A stretch of 64,000 nt of DNA from Pyrinomonadaceae bacterium (GCA_014380365.1 JACMJZ010000032.1:230860-294859); one strand, 5' to 3'. Numbered from the stretch's first letter, positions 15,205 to 23,918 are shown. Notes: generated by a model from the letters alone, not told the origin. Made by a program: numbers and translations.

Positions 15205-15357
15205 AGTCACTCGACGTAACCAAGAGTGACGACTACAGAATCCGTAACCGGATGGGCGAAACCTGGAACGGGCGGTTCGGAGTCTGTAATGAGCGGGTGG
15301 ACTTCTGCGTTAGGGATCCGGACTTCTGTAATGACCGCCCGGGCCGCTGGAATAAGC

Positions 15358-15504
15358 GACCGGGCTGCTGGAATGAGCGACCGGGCTGCTGGAATAGGCG
15401 ACCGGGCCGCTGGAATGGGTGACCGGGGCGCTGGAATGGGCGTCGGGGCCGTTGGAATGACCGACCGGGCCGTCGGAAGGGGTGACCGGGCCGTTGGGAT
15501 GAGC
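15358..15504 (+). repeat. 21-bp tandem repeat, seven units
   Basis: Seven consecutive 21-bp units start at 15358, 15379, 15400, 15421, 15442, 15463 and 15484 with consensus GACCGGGCCGCTGGAATGRG plus one base. A degenerate unit precedes them from about 15333. The exact period keeps one frame open (heptapeptide DRAAGMS), but there is no gene context. Confidence 0.8.
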
Positions 15505-15552
15505 GGTTTGAACTGCTGTTGAGGCGGTCAGACAGCCATGGAAAGCCGTAGT

Positions 15553-15657
15553 GGGTCAGTTTGATATCCGATAAGCTTCAGCTTGTCGTAACGCGCGACA
15601 AACTAAAGTTTATCGGACATGCGCAAACTTATCGGACATACGCGACGAAACTGACCC
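15553..15657. repeat. 105-bp element bounded by 10-bp inverted repeats
   Basis: GGGTCAGTTT (15553-15562) and AAACTGACCC (15648-15657) bound a segment with internal copies of TTATCGGACAT (two direct copies) and an inverted ATCCGATAAGCTT. It is non-coding and looks like a small palindromic insertion. Confidence 0.55.
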
Positions 15658-15673
15658 GTTACTATCTCGCGAG

Positions 15674-15701
15674 GTAGGGGCACGGCATGCCGTGCCCCTA
15701 C
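15674..15701. repeat. 28-bp perfect palindrome
   Basis: GTAGGGGCACGGCA and its inverse form a perfect palindrome followed by GTTTTG. It is REP-like and may act as a terminator for rightward transcription. Confidence 0.65.
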
Positions 15702-15750
15702 GTTTTGATTCGCGCGGTCCGAGTTAATCGGCCGCCACCGTTTTTCCTGA

Positions 15751-15780
15751 GCCCTCCCTGACGGTCGGGCTAATGCCCCG
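15751..15780. repeat. Dispersed 30-bp repeat, copy A
   Basis: GCCCTCCCTGACGGTCGGGC followed by TAATGCCCCG. Near-identical copies lie at 26172-26201 and 57280-57309, each at the 3' end of a leftward gene. This copy begins 61 bp downstream of the stop at 15841. Confidence 0.7.
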
Positions 15781-15840
15781 TCTGCACGGCCTCAACTGCT
15801 CACTGCTCACGGCTCACTGCCCACTGGCTAAGCCCACTGC

Positions 15841-16569
15841 TCAGTTCTTCCTGCCGAATTCCAATCCCTTGATCTGCTTATAGAGCGGGCTGCTTGCGCC
15901 AAACGCGCCTTTGACGTAGGCCTTCACCAGCAACGCGTTGTTAACCACGCTATCCGCGTTTGTGTAGAGCAATTGATCGCGCAACGTGCGGGCCTGAGTA
16001 AGCGCCACGCCCGTTGTGATCACAACGTTGTTCTTTGCGTCGAGATCATCGGCGTAGGCTTCAAGCGCCGTGACTTTCAAGTCAGCCTCATTGGGATTAT
16101 ATGAAGGTAACTCCTTGACCAGAGCCACGAAGCTGCGGAAGCTCCCTAACCGATTGTCGAAGCTCATTTGGGAAGCAGAGTGTTGCGGGTCAACCGGTGC
16201 ATCCGGGCCCGCGTTAGGATCCGGCTTTGGTTTCGCGGAAGCGCGCACGCCGGCAAGCTTGCGCAAAGGTGTTTCGAGATTCGCCAGGGCTGCTTCCGAA
16301 GCACCCGAAGCTTTGGCGACATTTCTTACCTGCCGCGCCCGAGCCGGCAAAACTTCAAAGGCCTCGGCGCGTTCCTGAATGGCTGTTTTGTAGGGAGCAT
16401 TTTTATTAGCAACATCCTCCACAGCCGCCGTTGCTGCAGTGTCCTGCGTCGGTAGGGCCGCCTTTGTTATCTTCTGGTTTGAGGGATTGTAGTTGGCGTC
16501 TGCGGACACACTTTCGACGAGTTTGCCGAAGTTGCCCAGGACTTTCATATGACCACTTTCACTTTTCAT
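15841..16569 (-). CDS. Conserved hypothetical helical protein
   Basis: 242 residues; AAGGAGTCCTACA before the ATG. No signal peptide. It is mostly helical, rich in Ala, Asn and Lys, with a Pro/Asp-rich linker (KPKPDPNAGPDAPVDPQ, about 114-130) between two helical halves. The halves show similar patterns (AEAFEVLPARARQVRNVAK against LEAYADDLDAKNNVV), suggesting a four-helix or coiled-coil protein. Similar uncharacterised proteins are common in environmental genomes. It is transcribed alone, and its start is 367 bp from the divergent glycine-zipper gene. Confidence 0.7.
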   Translation of the reverse strand: MKSESGHMKVLGNFGKLVESVSADANYNPSNQKITKAALPTQDTAATAAVEDVANKNAPYKTAIQERAEAFEVLPARARQVRNVAKASGASEAALANLETPLRKLAGVRASAKPKPDPNAGPDAPVDPQHSASQMSFDNRLGSFRSFVALVKELPSYNPNEADLKVTALEAYADDLDAKNNVVITTGVALTQARTLRDQLLYTNADSVVNNALLVKAYVKGAFGASSPLYKQIKGLEFGRKN

Positions 16570-16936
16570 TGTAGGACTCCTTATTTGAGATAGAGGTTCG
16601 GAGCGCGGGCTTTGAGAGACAAAGACCGGTCCCGGAACTAGCGGTTAATGTTTGGCTGATTCAGGATAGTTGCGTTGAGGCAGCTGTTGAGAGATCAGCC
16701 GGTCGAGTGTGCGTGAAAACAACTTGAACGCGGGCAAGATATGACGAGGGGCTCTCGTATGTCAATAAGGAATTTGGTGACATAAGGAATTTGGTGAAGT
16801 ACGGTTGAGTCGTCTTAGTTTGAATGTTTCTTCCCGGCCTCGACAAGTGCGCCCGCAATCAATAGAATTAGTCTTACAACCCCCTCCGAAAAACCGTGCT
16901 CTCCCGCAGCGACGGCTAACGTCGAAAGGAAAAGCA
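16570..16936. other. Divergent intergenic region
   Basis: 367 bp between two divergent genes. It contains the 16-bp direct repeat at 16764-16797. The sequence just upstream of 16937 has a purine-rich ribosome site but no sure -10/-35 pair. Confidence 0.4.
16764..16797 (+). promoter_or_regulatory. Two direct copies of a 16-bp sequence
   Basis: ATAAGGAATTTGGTGA occurs at 16765-16780 and 16782-16797, in tandem with one base between. Helically close direct repeats about 140 bp upstream of a divergent gene could be a regulator site; a slipped duplication is the simple alternative. Confidence 0.4.
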
Positions 16937-17272
16937 ATGAGAAAGATATTTTCGATCCTGATAGTACTGACGTTTATTGCGCTTATGGCGATCCCGGCGT
17001 CGGCGAGGACCTGCGGCAGACTGCGGCACCGGCACACCAAGGTCACGCACACACATTCCAGTTGCGTCGGTGACAGCCATCGTCATGGACGTAGTTTCTG
17101 GCAGAAACACCGCGATAAGTTGACCACTGCTGGCGGCGTTGGGGCCGGCGCTCTCATCGGCGGCATTGCCGGCGGTAAGAAGGGGGCTGCGATTGGAGCA
17201 CTGGCCGGTGGCGGCGGCGCGGCCGTTTACACCTATGGAATCCGCAAACGCCGACCTAGCGCCCGTTACTAA
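16937..17272 (+). CDS. Secreted or membrane glycine-zipper protein, His-rich
   Basis: 111 residues from ATG 16937 with AAAGGA upstream. The signal peptide (FSILIVLTFIALMAIPASA) is followed by a His/Cys-rich stretch (CGRLRHRHTKVTHTHSSC), which may bind metal. A glycine-zipper segment (GGVGAGALIGGIAGGKKGAA, then IGALAGGGGA) resembles YMGG-like or outer-membrane lipoprotein zipper helices. The mature product probably sits in the envelope. A GC-rich hairpin follows the stop. Confidence 0.7.
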   Translation: MRKIFSILIVLTFIALMAIPASARTCGRLRHRHTKVTHTHSSCVGDSHRHGRSFWQKHRDKLTTAGGVGAGALIGGIAGGKKGAAIGALAGGGGAAVYTYGIRKRRPSARY

Positions 17273-17284
17273 TCAAACAAGAGG

Positions 17285-17313
17285 AGTGCGCGCCTCAGAA
17301 GGGGGCGCGCGCT
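17285..17313 (+). terminator. GC-rich hairpin after the glycine-zipper gene
   Basis: AGTGCGCGCC (17285-17294) pairs with GGCGCGCGCT (17304-17313), with one G-T pair. It is followed by ATCTTCC rather than a pure T-run, so strength is uncertain. Confidence 0.45.
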
Positions 17314-17403
17314 ATCTTCCCACACCCTGGTTTGGTCTATTCGGCCGGCTATCAAAACTCAACCCGTTTAGAATTAGCAACTTACCTGTGTGCAAAAACA
17401 TGT

Positions 17404-17432
17404 TTGCCACGGCGGGTCAAAGTCTGTAGAAT
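17404..17432 (+). promoter_or_regulatory. Candidate sigma-70 promoter upstream of the HD-GYP gene
   Basis: TTGCCA (17404-17409), a 17-bp spacer and TAGAAT (17427-17432) lie 128 bp before the start at 17561. The match is good but unproven. Confidence 0.4.
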
Positions 17433-17560
17433 GCTAAGCCTGTCCCTTGAGGTGGGACTGCATCCCAGGATTCCCGAACCCCCTCTTTCTTAAGTCCCTG
17501 ATTTGTTCTCAGCGAACGCCCGCCCCCTCTAGACTATCCCCCGGCATTAGGAGTCGAAAA

Positions 17561-18691
17561 ATGTTAGGTGACGAGAGATCACGCATTCTTATCGTTGACG
17601 ATGAGCCAGAGATCACCTCGATCCTGCACGATCTGTTTGCTGACCTGCACGAGTGCACCACCGCAGGCTCAGCGGAAGAAGCCATTGAGCAGCTCCACGC
17701 GAATACCTACGAGCTGGTGATCAGTGATATCACGATGCCCGGCATGAGCGGACTGGAGTTAATTCCGCGGGTAAAGAGTATGTCACCGAATACCGTCGTC
17801 GTGATGGTGAGCGGAATGCAAACGGTCGAGAGTGCGATTGACGCTCTGAGGCTAGGGGCCTTTGACTACGTGATGAAGCCCTTTGACCTGCGGCAGGTAG
17901 AAGCAGTCGTCAAACGCGCGCTGGAGCATCAGGATCTGATTGTTTCCAAGCAGCGTTATGAAGATCATCTGGAAGAACTGGTTGAACAACGAACCGCCGA
18001 GCTCGATCATGCCCTGAACTCACTTGAAGATGCCTACCGGTCCACATTACGAGCGCTTACTGCCGCGCTTGAAACTCGTGACCTCGAGACACATGGACAT
18101 TCGGAACGCGTAGTGACCTACAGTTTACGACTGGGCCGGGAGTATGGACTCGATAGCGCCAAGATGAAGGCGCTTGAATTTGGGTCGTTGCTTCATGACA
18201 TCGGAAAGATAGGAGTGCCGGATCTGATCCTGCGCAAGCCCGCCAAGTTAACAGACGAAGAATGGGTGCTGATGCGCGAACATCCCGTACATGGTCAGTT
18301 GATCTTGCGTGGAATAGAGTTTCTTGAAGGTGCTGCCTTGGTGGTGGGCCAGCATCACGAGAAGTGGGACGGCTCCGGCTACCCGCTCGGATTAAGCGAA
18401 GAAGAGATCGACATCTGCGCCCGAATATTTTCAGTGGCGGATGCCTACGACGCAATCACCAGCGATCGCGTCTATCGCAAAGGGAAGCCCTATGAGGCAG
18501 CTGCCAGGGAACTGGATGAGTGGGCCGGAAAACAGTTTGACCCTGCGGTTGTGGAAGCCTTTCATCGAGTGCCGAAAGAAGACTGGGCAACTTTGCACGC
18601 CCAGTCGCTGGTGAAGAAGAGAGATGAATTTGAGGTGAGTCGCATGGTTCGCATGCTTGAGTCGCAACTCGAGTCTGCAGTAGTTACTTAG
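17561..18691 (+). CDS. Response regulator with HD-GYP cyclic-di-GMP phosphodiesterase domain
   Basis: 376 residues from ATG 17561; AGGAGTCG precedes it. The receiver domain (about 8-125) has acidic residues DDE at 12-14, the phosphoacceptor Asp56 in VISDITMPG and Lys in VMKPFD. A coiled-coil linker (about 135-160) joins it to an HD-GYP domain (165-350) with HDIGKIGVPD and HHEKWDGSGYP. Such proteins hydrolyse cyclic-di-GMP when activated by phosphorylation, lowering surface attachment and polysaccharide output. No sensor kinase is adjacent. It converges on the VWFA gene across a repeat hairpin. Confidence 0.9.
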   Translation: MLGDERSRILIVDDEPEITSILHDLFADLHECTTAGSAEEAIEQLHANTYELVISDITMPGMSGLELIPRVKSMSPNTVVVMVSGMQTVESAIDALRLGAFDYVMKPFDLRQVEAVVKRALEHQDLIVSKQRYEDHLEELVEQRTAELDHALNSLEDAYRSTLRALTAALETRDLETHGHSERVVTYSLRLGREYGLDSAKMKALEFGSLLHDIGKIGVPDLILRKPAKLTDEEWVLMREHPVHGQLILRGIEFLEGAALVVGQHHEKWDGSGYPLGLSEEEIDICARIFSVADAYDAITSDRVYRKGKPYEAAARELDEWAGKQFDPAVVEAFHRVPKEDWATLHAQSLVKKRDEFEVSRMVRMLESQLESAVVT

Positions 18692-18894
18692 AAGTCAGAG
18701 GTCAGAAGTCAGAGGTCAGAGGTCAGAGGTCAGAAGTCAGAGGTCAGAGGTCAGAGGTCAGAAGTCAGAGGTCAGAGGTCAGAGGTCAGAAGTCAGAAGT
18801 TAGGCACAGATTGTGAAGTCTCCTGTCTGACCTCTGATCTCTGACCCCTGACCTCTGACCTCTGACCTCTGATCTCTGACCCCTGACCTCTGTC
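18691..18894. repeat. Inverted array of 7-8-bp direct repeats
   Basis: The left arm (18691-18800) consists of about 14 units of GAGGTCA or GAAGTCA. After a 34-bp spacer, the right arm (about 18835-18894) carries the inverse units (CTGACCT, CTGATCT). Together they can fold into a long hairpin between two convergent genes, acting as a two-way terminator. Confidence 0.8.
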
Positions 18895-18895
18895 T

Positions 18896-20026
18896 TTACG
18901 GTTGCGACGGCACCACATAGCCGCGCCTCGAACGCAAACTTAAGCCAACCCTTCGCGATGCGACTTGCACTCGCCGATATTCACCTTGCGCTGCTGAGGC
19001 CAGCGGTCGCTTCGGCCGGTACGTAACTACGTATTCAGCTCCGACGTCCCGCGCAACTTCTTTTGCCTGCACAACCATTTCATCGCTCGTTTTTGGGAGC
19101 CGGATTTGTCCGCCAGTTTCCTCGGCCATTTCGGTAAGGAGGAGTTGGCTCTTTTTAATTTCCGCCTCGTAAACTTTTCTCTGCCGTTTCATTGCCGGAT
19201 CAAATCTAATCGCGACGCCGAAAGCGGGGCTTCTATTTTGCCCGGGGGGTTGGGTTGGATCTGTCGTCCTCATGGGATCGGAGGAGGTGGGAAGTTGACC
19301 GATTGTGATTGGTGACTTCGAATTCTTGCCCCTGGGTTGGCGAACAAATTCAGTGTAACTGATGATGTGGACTGTGGCTCTCGCAGCTGCCAGCTGTCGA
19401 ATGGCCTGGGTCCTTCCGATTTTCCCTCCCGGCGTATCCACTCCGTCGGTAACAAAAACTACATGACGACTTCCTTCGGGACGCTCCAGCAAAAGCTTCG
19501 CGGCTGCCGCCACTGCATCGGAGAACCGCGCTCGCTTGCCCGCAGATAGTTTTGTTTCTAATACTCGCAAGATCGCTTTCCGATCGGTTGTCCACGGCTG
19601 CACCAACTCAGGCGTGCTACTAAACTGCATAACTGCTATCGAGGGACCTTCAGATAGATGCCTAATCAACGCGACAGCTACCTCGCGGGTGAGGCCGGTC
19701 CTTTTCGAATGCCCTCCGAGCCCGCTCAACTCGCCGCCCGTATCAAGAACCAGGAGGACATTGGCCGGAATGTGCCGAACGCTTTTGATTTGTTGCGCGA
19801 CGCCGTCCTCAAGCACGAGTATGTCGTCAGGTACGACGGATGGATCGTAGTGTCCAAACTGGTCCTTGGCGATCACCTGAAGGCGCACCTCTTCGGTAAA
19901 TACCTTGACCGGTTCCTCCTGTTGCGCAGGAGGTGTGGGTGATGGCGCGGGTTTTGGTGATTGCGCAGAAGCGGTGGTGGCTAAAACTAAAACCAACAGA
20001 ACTGGTCTTAGAAATCGTTGGGACAA
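18896..20026 (-). CDS. Secreted VWFA-related domain protein
   Basis: 376 residues from TTG 20026. The signal peptide (FLRPVLLVLVLATTASAQS) is followed by a Pro-rich linker, a strand VRLQVIAKDQFGHYDPSVVP, and a von Willebrand A-type domain. VLLVLDTGGELSG is a variant MIDAS, since the canonical D-x-S-x-S is changed to D-T-G-G-E. VVFVTDGVDTPGG is the second conserved Asp motif. The layout is that of the VWFA-related family frequent in Acidobacteriota, of unknown ligand. The last 25 residues are basic. It is probably exported and may bind other envelope proteins. Confidence 0.85.
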   Translation of the reverse strand: MSQRFLRPVLLVLVLATTASAQSPKPAPSPTPPAQQEEPVKVFTEEVRLQVIAKDQFGHYDPSVVPDDILVLEDGVAQQIKSVRHIPANVLLVLDTGGELSGLGGHSKRTGLTREVAVALIRHLSEGPSIAVMQFSSTPELVQPWTTDRKAILRVLETKLSAGKRARFSDAVAAAAKLLLERPEGSRHVVFVTDGVDTPGGKIGRTQAIRQLAAARATVHIISYTEFVRQPRGKNSKSPITIGQLPTSSDPMRTTDPTQPPGQNRSPAFGVAIRFDPAMKRQRKVYEAEIKKSQLLLTEMAEETGGQIRLPKTSDEMVVQAKEVARDVGAEYVVTYRPKRPLASAAQGEYRRVQVASRRVGLSLRSRRGYVVPSQP

Positions 20027-20105
20027 GATGTATTTGCCTCTCTTGGACTGGGATATTGCGATGGGTTGGATGCGGGTCGCGTGGGTTTCGAGTTGCCTAA
20101 CGCGT

Positions 20106-21116
20106 TCAACCCGCCGCCTGTCGCGCCTGGGACTGGACCGCTGTTATAGCGACAGCATCAACAATATCCTCTGCTTTGCAGCCGCGCGAAAGATCGTTCG
20201 CGGGTTTGTCGAGTCCCTGGAGTATTGGTCCGATGGCCGTTGCTCCGGCCAATCTCTCGGTTAGTTTGTAGGCGATATTGCCAGACTGAAGATCCGGGAA
20301 GATCAGCACGTTTGCCCGGCCCGCCACAGTTGATCCCGGAGCCTTCGACTGCGCAACTGCGGCCAGCAATGCGGCGTCCGCCTGGAGTTCGCCGTCAATC
20401 TCAAGTTGAGGCGCTCTGGCTTTCGCAGTACGCGTGGCCTCGACCACCTTATCCACCAGGCGATGTTTTGCGCTTCCTTTGGTGGAAAACGAAAGCATCG
20501 CGACGCGCGGCTCCACTCCCAATAGTGCACGGCAAGAATCAGCCGAAGCGAGCGCAATCTCCGCCAGCTCCGCGGCAGACGGTTCTATGACAACACCGCA
20601 ATCTGCAAAAATCATCGCGCCGTTATGACCGAAGTTAGCCTCATCCAGGGCCATGAGAAAAAAGCTCGACACGAGCTTGAATCCTGAACGCACGCCGATG
20701 CATAGAAGGGCAGCGCGAACTGTGTGCGACGTCGTATTAGTCGCTCCAGCGACAGAGCCGTCCGCTTTGCCCAGTTTCACCATGAGATTTCCGTAATAGA
20801 GTGGATCAGACATCAGCGTGTGAGCTTCGTCGGACATTAAGCCCTTGGCGCGACGCATCTCGTGGAAAATCGACACCATCTTTTCGAAATCAGGAGCGCG
20901 GCGGTGGTCCACCACTTCAACGCCGCTGAGATCCACTCGTTCCTGTTGCGCTGTTTCGCGAATTGTCGCCTCGTCGCCCAGCAGGGTGATCCGCGCCATT
21001 CGATTGCGGGCGCAAATTCCCGCTGCTACGACTGTCCTCGGATCGTTTCCTTCGGGCAAGACGATGTGTTGAAGTTTGGCAGCTGCGCGCTGGCGAATGC
21101 GTTCGAGGATGTCCAT
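20106..21116 (-). CDS. pta: Phosphate acetyltransferase
   Basis: 336 residues from ATG 21116; a TTG at 21131 is an alternative. The protein matches the short single-domain phosphotransacetylase: [14 protein letters not shown] near the N-terminus, [14 protein letters not shown] in the centre, AIFADCGVV-type strand ([13 protein letters not shown]), [10 protein letters not shown], and [12 protein letters not shown] near the C-terminus. It interconverts acetyl-CoA plus phosphate with acetyl phosphate plus CoA in the cytoplasm. No acetate kinase gene is nearby. The gene stands alone, 80 bp upstream of the VWFA gene. Confidence 0.93.
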   Translation of the reverse strand: MDILERIRQRAAAKLQHIVLPEGNDPRTVVAAGICARNRMARITLLGDEATIRETAQQERVDLSGVEVVDHRRAPDFEKMVSIFHEMRRAKGLMSDEAHTLMSDPLYYGNLMVKLGKADGSVAGATNTTSHTVRAALLCIGVRSGFKLVSSFFLMALDEANFGHNGAMIFADCGVVIEPSAAELAEIALASADSCRALLGVEPRVAMLSFSTKGSAKHRLVDKVVEATRTAKARAPQLEIDGELQADAALLAAVAQSKAPGSTVAGRANVLIFPDLQSGNIAYKLTERLAGATAIGPILQGLDKPANDLSRGCKAEDIVDAVAITAVQSQARQAAG

Positions 21117-21131
21117 AGGTTTCGGAATCAA

Positions 21132-21437
21132 AGAGTTGGGTTGTACGAGAAGGGGAGTCTAGCGAAGTCGGCAGGAGAGAACAAGCGAACGGGGGCATGA
21201 CCGTACTTTTGTCTTTGCGGTCCTTTGCGCGTACTTTGCGTCCTTTGCGGTTTGCCTGGGTCCTTTACCGCAAAGCACGCTAAGGACGCGCAGAGAAACG
21301 CAAAGGAATGCAAGGACTGCAAGCTGGTCGTTGGGGCTCGCACGCAGACAGCGTGCGTTACAAGGATGTCGGAGCCGTGATAACTTTAGCTGCCCCTATT
21401 CGGACATCCCGTTGGAGCTAAGTCTGAGGAGTTATCT
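21132..21437. other. Intergenic region with inverted repeats
   Basis: 306 bp with the CTTTGCG-type repeat (21213-21306) and a short AT-mixed leader before the DUF1232 gene. No gene seen. Confidence 0.4.
21213..21306. repeat. Inverted CTTTGCG/CGCAAAG repeat cluster
   Basis: Four tandem relatives of CTTTGCGGTC are followed by their inverse forms (ACCGCAAAGC, AAGGACGCG, AACGCAAAGG). The central pair CTTTGCGGT with ACCGCAAAG forms a hairpin. This type of dispersed repeat is non-coding. Confidence 0.6.
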
Positions 21438-21908
21438 ATGTCTGCCCTTCAAGTAAAGAGTCGGGTTAAAAACTTACTACTGATAATTCCGAATCTGCTG
21501 TTGCTCTGTGCGCGCTTGCTGACGGACGCGCGCGTCCCGACGGCTGAACGAGCGATGGTCGCGGGGGCTATCGTCTATGCAATAGTTCCTTTCGATCTCA
21601 TACCGGACATGATTCTTTTTGTCGGGCAGATCGACGACGTGTACTTGATCGCTCTGACGCTCCTACGGCTGATGGAGCGGACTGATCCAAAGATTGTGCG
21701 TGAACACTGGTCGGGTGGCGGGGATGTCGTAGAACTCGTCGGCGCTGCTGCGCAGGTTGCGGCGAAGTTCCTTCCGCAGCGAATCCGTCGGGTGCTCACC
21801 TCGCGACTTGAAGTTGCGCCCGGCAAAATTGAGGATCTCAAGAGCATTCCCAAACCACTATTGGTGGCGCGCCCTGAACCTGAATTAGCTTCCAGGGAGC
21901 AGCAATGA
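21438..21908 (+). CDS. DUF1232 membrane protein
   Basis: 156 residues; GAGGAG precedes the ATG. The centre (AIVYAIVPFDLIPDMILFVG, then QIDDVYLIALTLLRLM) is the signature of DUF1232 (YkvA-type), a short membrane-associated domain of unknown function with the conserved PxDLIPD motif. A short basic N-terminus with a hydrophobic helix precedes it. The C-terminal 40 residues are charged and probably cytosolic. It is followed 125 bp later by a lysozyme gene on the same strand. Confidence 0.85.
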   Translation: MSALQVKSRVKNLLLIIPNLLLLCARLLTDARVPTAERAMVAGAIVYAIVPFDLIPDMILFVGQIDDVYLIALTLLRLMERTDPKIVREHWSGGGDVVELVGAAAQVAAKFLPQRIRRVLTSRLEVAPGKIEDLKSIPKPLLVARPEPELASREQQ

Positions 21909-22033
21909 AGAATGGGGTATGAACTCTAGCTAAATTCCCAGTCGAAACTACGCGAGCCCAACTCAGATGCGTACCGCTCCAGGGTGCGTATTGCTACTAA
22001 ACAAGATCTCAACACTCACGGAAGGAGATAGTC

Positions 22034-22495
22034 ATGGTTCCAAGTTCAGCATGCATCAAGCTTGTTCAAGAGTTCGAGGGTTGTGAAAAGAAACGGGGGG
22101 ACGGCAGTTTCAATGCCTACCCGGATCCGGGGAGTGGCGGCGACCCCTGGACGATTGGCTGGGGGACGACCGGGCCGGACGTTAAGCCGGGCGTCACCTG
22201 GACGCAACAACAGTGTGACGACCGCTTCAGCCAGGATCTCAACAAGTTTGCGGAGGGTGTCGCCAACATAATTGGCGACGCGGCGACCACGCAGCCCCAG
22301 TTCGACGCGATGGTGAGTTTTGCTTACAACCTTGGCCAGGGGAATCTTACGAAAAGCACTTTGCTCAAGAAGCACAAGGCCGGCGATTATGCAGGAGCCG
22401 CGAACGAGTTTGGGAAATGGAACAAGGCCGCTGGAAAGGTGATGAAGGGTCTCACCAGACGCCGGGCGGCGGAAGCGGCGCTCTACCAGAGTTAA
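22034..22495 (+). CDS. Phage-type lysozyme (glycoside hydrolase 24)
   Basis: 153 residues; GGAAGGAGATAGTC before the ATG. LVQEFEGC contains the catalytic Glu, AYPDPGSGGDPWTIGWGTT supplies the downstream Asp/Thr region, and FDAMVSFAYNLGQGNL and RRRAAEAALY are conserved family motifs. It hydrolyses the MurNAc-GlcNAc bond of peptidoglycan. No signal peptide is visible and no holin gene is adjacent, so it is either a domesticated phage remnant or a toxin-like lysozyme exported in another way. It stops 13 bp before the convergent mpl gene. Confidence 0.9.
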   Translation: MVPSSACIKLVQEFEGCEKKRGDGSFNAYPDPGSGGDPWTIGWGTTGPDVKPGVTWTQQQCDDRFSQDLNKFAEGVANIIGDAATTQPQFDAMVSFAYNLGQGNLTKSTLLKKHKAGDYAGAANEFGKWNKAAGKVMKGLTRRRAAEAALYQS

Positions 22496-22508
22496 GGAGG
22501 CGATCTGC

Positions 22509-23918
22509 CTACTGCTCCTTCAGTGCGGCCAGCAGTTTTTCGTGGATACCGCCAAATCCGCCGTTCGACATGACGGCGACGACATCTCCCACGCGAAGTT
22601 GAGGTAACAGGTGCGCGATAATTTCGTCGGCGTCAGCAAACTCGAAAGCGGGCTTGCTCTGTTGCGAAATGCTGTCGATCAACTTGTTGGTATCGAGCGA
22701 CTTTCCTTTCTCTGAAACTTTCCGGCTGTCGAAAACACCGGCAATGACGACATAGTCGGCGGCTTGGAAGGCGCTCGTGTATTCGTCTTGAAAGACTGCG
22801 AGCCGCGACGACCACGAGCGTGGCTCAAACACCGCGATCAGCCGGCGACTTTGGTACCGAGTGCGGAGCCCGCGCAGCGTTTCCCGCACGGCGGTGGGAT
22901 GGTGAGCGAAGTCGTCAATGACGATCACGCCTCGTTCCTCGCCTCTGATTTCGGCACGCCGCCGGACATTCTTAAAACTGCGAAGCGCGTCACCGATGGT
23001 CTCGCGTGGAACTCCCCAGGCATCGGCAGCGATGATCACCGCCAGACAGTTAAGCAGATTGAAGTCGCCGATGAGCGGCGTTTGAAACCTGCCCCACGTC
23101 TTGCCTTCACAGGTGACGGTGAACGCGCTCATCTCTCCAGAAAAATCTGTTTCCGAGATTCGCCACTTTGCATCGTCGCTCGTGCCAAAGGTTTCGACCT
23201 GGGTAAACAGCTTCCGGCCCATCGAAGCCACCACCTCGCGCACGTTTGGGCTGTCCCAACCGGCGATTAGTTTGCCATTCGGCGGGACCAGATTCATTAG
23301 CCGGCGAAACGCAAGTTTGACGGCGGCTAGATCGTTGTAAATATCGGCGTGGTCAAACTCGATGTTATTTACGATCGCGATTTCGGGGAGGTAGTGCATG
23401 AACTTCGGACCCTTATCGAAGTATGCGGTGTCGTATTCGTCGCCTTCAATGATGAAATAGTCGCTCGGAGTAACGCGGAAACTGACGCCGAAATTCTGCG
23501 CCACGCCGCCAATTAGAAACGAAGGATCAAGTCCACCTTGATCCAGAACCCAGGCGGCAATGCTGGTCGTAGTTGTCTTGCCATGCGTGCCGGCGACGAC
23601 GAGCGAACGGCGACCGCGAATGAATTCTTCTTTGACTACCTCGGCCTGCGAACGATAAAGCAGCTTGAGATTGAGCGTCGCCTCCAGTTCGGCGTTGCCG
23701 CGCGGAATGGCGTTGCCTACGATTATGCAATCTGGTCCGGGCTCCAAATGCTCCGCGCTGTAACTCTGGTTAACCAAAATGCCCAGCGAGGCGAGCATGG
23801 TCGACATGGGCGGGTAGACATTCTCATCGGAACCACTAACGCGATGCCCCCGCGCCTGTAGCATCCCGGCCAGCGCGGCCATTGCCGTCCCGCAAATTCC
23901 GATAAGGTGATAATGCAT
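22509..23918 (-). CDS. mpl: UDP-N-acetylmuramate:L-alanyl-gamma-D-glutamyl-meso-diaminopimelate ligase
   Basis: 469 residues from ATG 23918. HYHLIGICGTAMAALAGM begins the MurC-like Rossmann domain, GTHGKTTTTS (about 110-119) is the ATP loop, EGDEYDTAYFDKGPKF is the Mpl-type acidic motif, and FAHHPTAVRETL lies in the C-terminal domain. The enzyme reattaches tripeptide from peptidoglycan turnover to UDP-MurNAc in the cytoplasm. It follows kdsD by 86 bp on the same strand, and the two may be co-transcribed. Confidence 0.95.
   Translation of the reverse strand: MHYHLIGICGTAMAALAGMLQARGHRVSGSDENVYPPMSTMLASLGILVNQSYSAEHLEPGPDCIIVGNAIPRGNAELEATLNLKLLYRSQAEVVKEEFIRGRRSLVVAGTHGKTTTTSIAAWVLDQGGLDPSFLIGGVAQNFGVSFRVTPSDYFIIEGDEYDTAYFDKGPKFMHYLPEIAIVNNIEFDHADIYNDLAAVKLAFRRLMNLVPPNGKLIAGWDSPNVREVVASMGRKLFTQVETFGTSDDAKWRISETDFSGEMSAFTVTCEGKTWGRFQTPLIGDFNLLNCLAVIIAADAWGVPRETIGDALRSFKNVRRRAEIRGEERGVIVIDDFAHHPTAVRETLRGLRTRYQSRRLIAVFEPRSWSSRLAVFQDEYTSAFQAADYVVIAGVFDSRKVSEKGKSLDTNKLIDSISQQSKPAFEFADADEIIAHLLPQLRVGDVVAVMSNGGFGGIHEKLLAALKEQ

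Larger units (their letters stand above)
15205..15840. other. Repeat-rich intergenic region
   Basis: About 640 bp with no convincing gene. It holds a 21-bp tandem repeat, a 105-bp inverted-repeat element, a 28-bp palindrome and one copy of a dispersed 30-bp repeat, each listed separately. Frames that cross the tandem repeat are short and repetitive and are not called. Confidence 0.5.

Noticed and set aside
15358-15504. Possible CRISPR array.
   Set aside because: Units are directly abutting with no spacers, so it is a minisatellite.
15226-15522. 98-codon frame through the 21-bp tandem repeat.
   Set aside because: No ribosome site, pure repeat content, and the alternative frame is equally open.
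18691-18894. Possible CRISPR array or iterons.
   Set aside because: Units of 7-8 bp without spacers and with an inverted half; not CRISPR. No rep gene is nearby.
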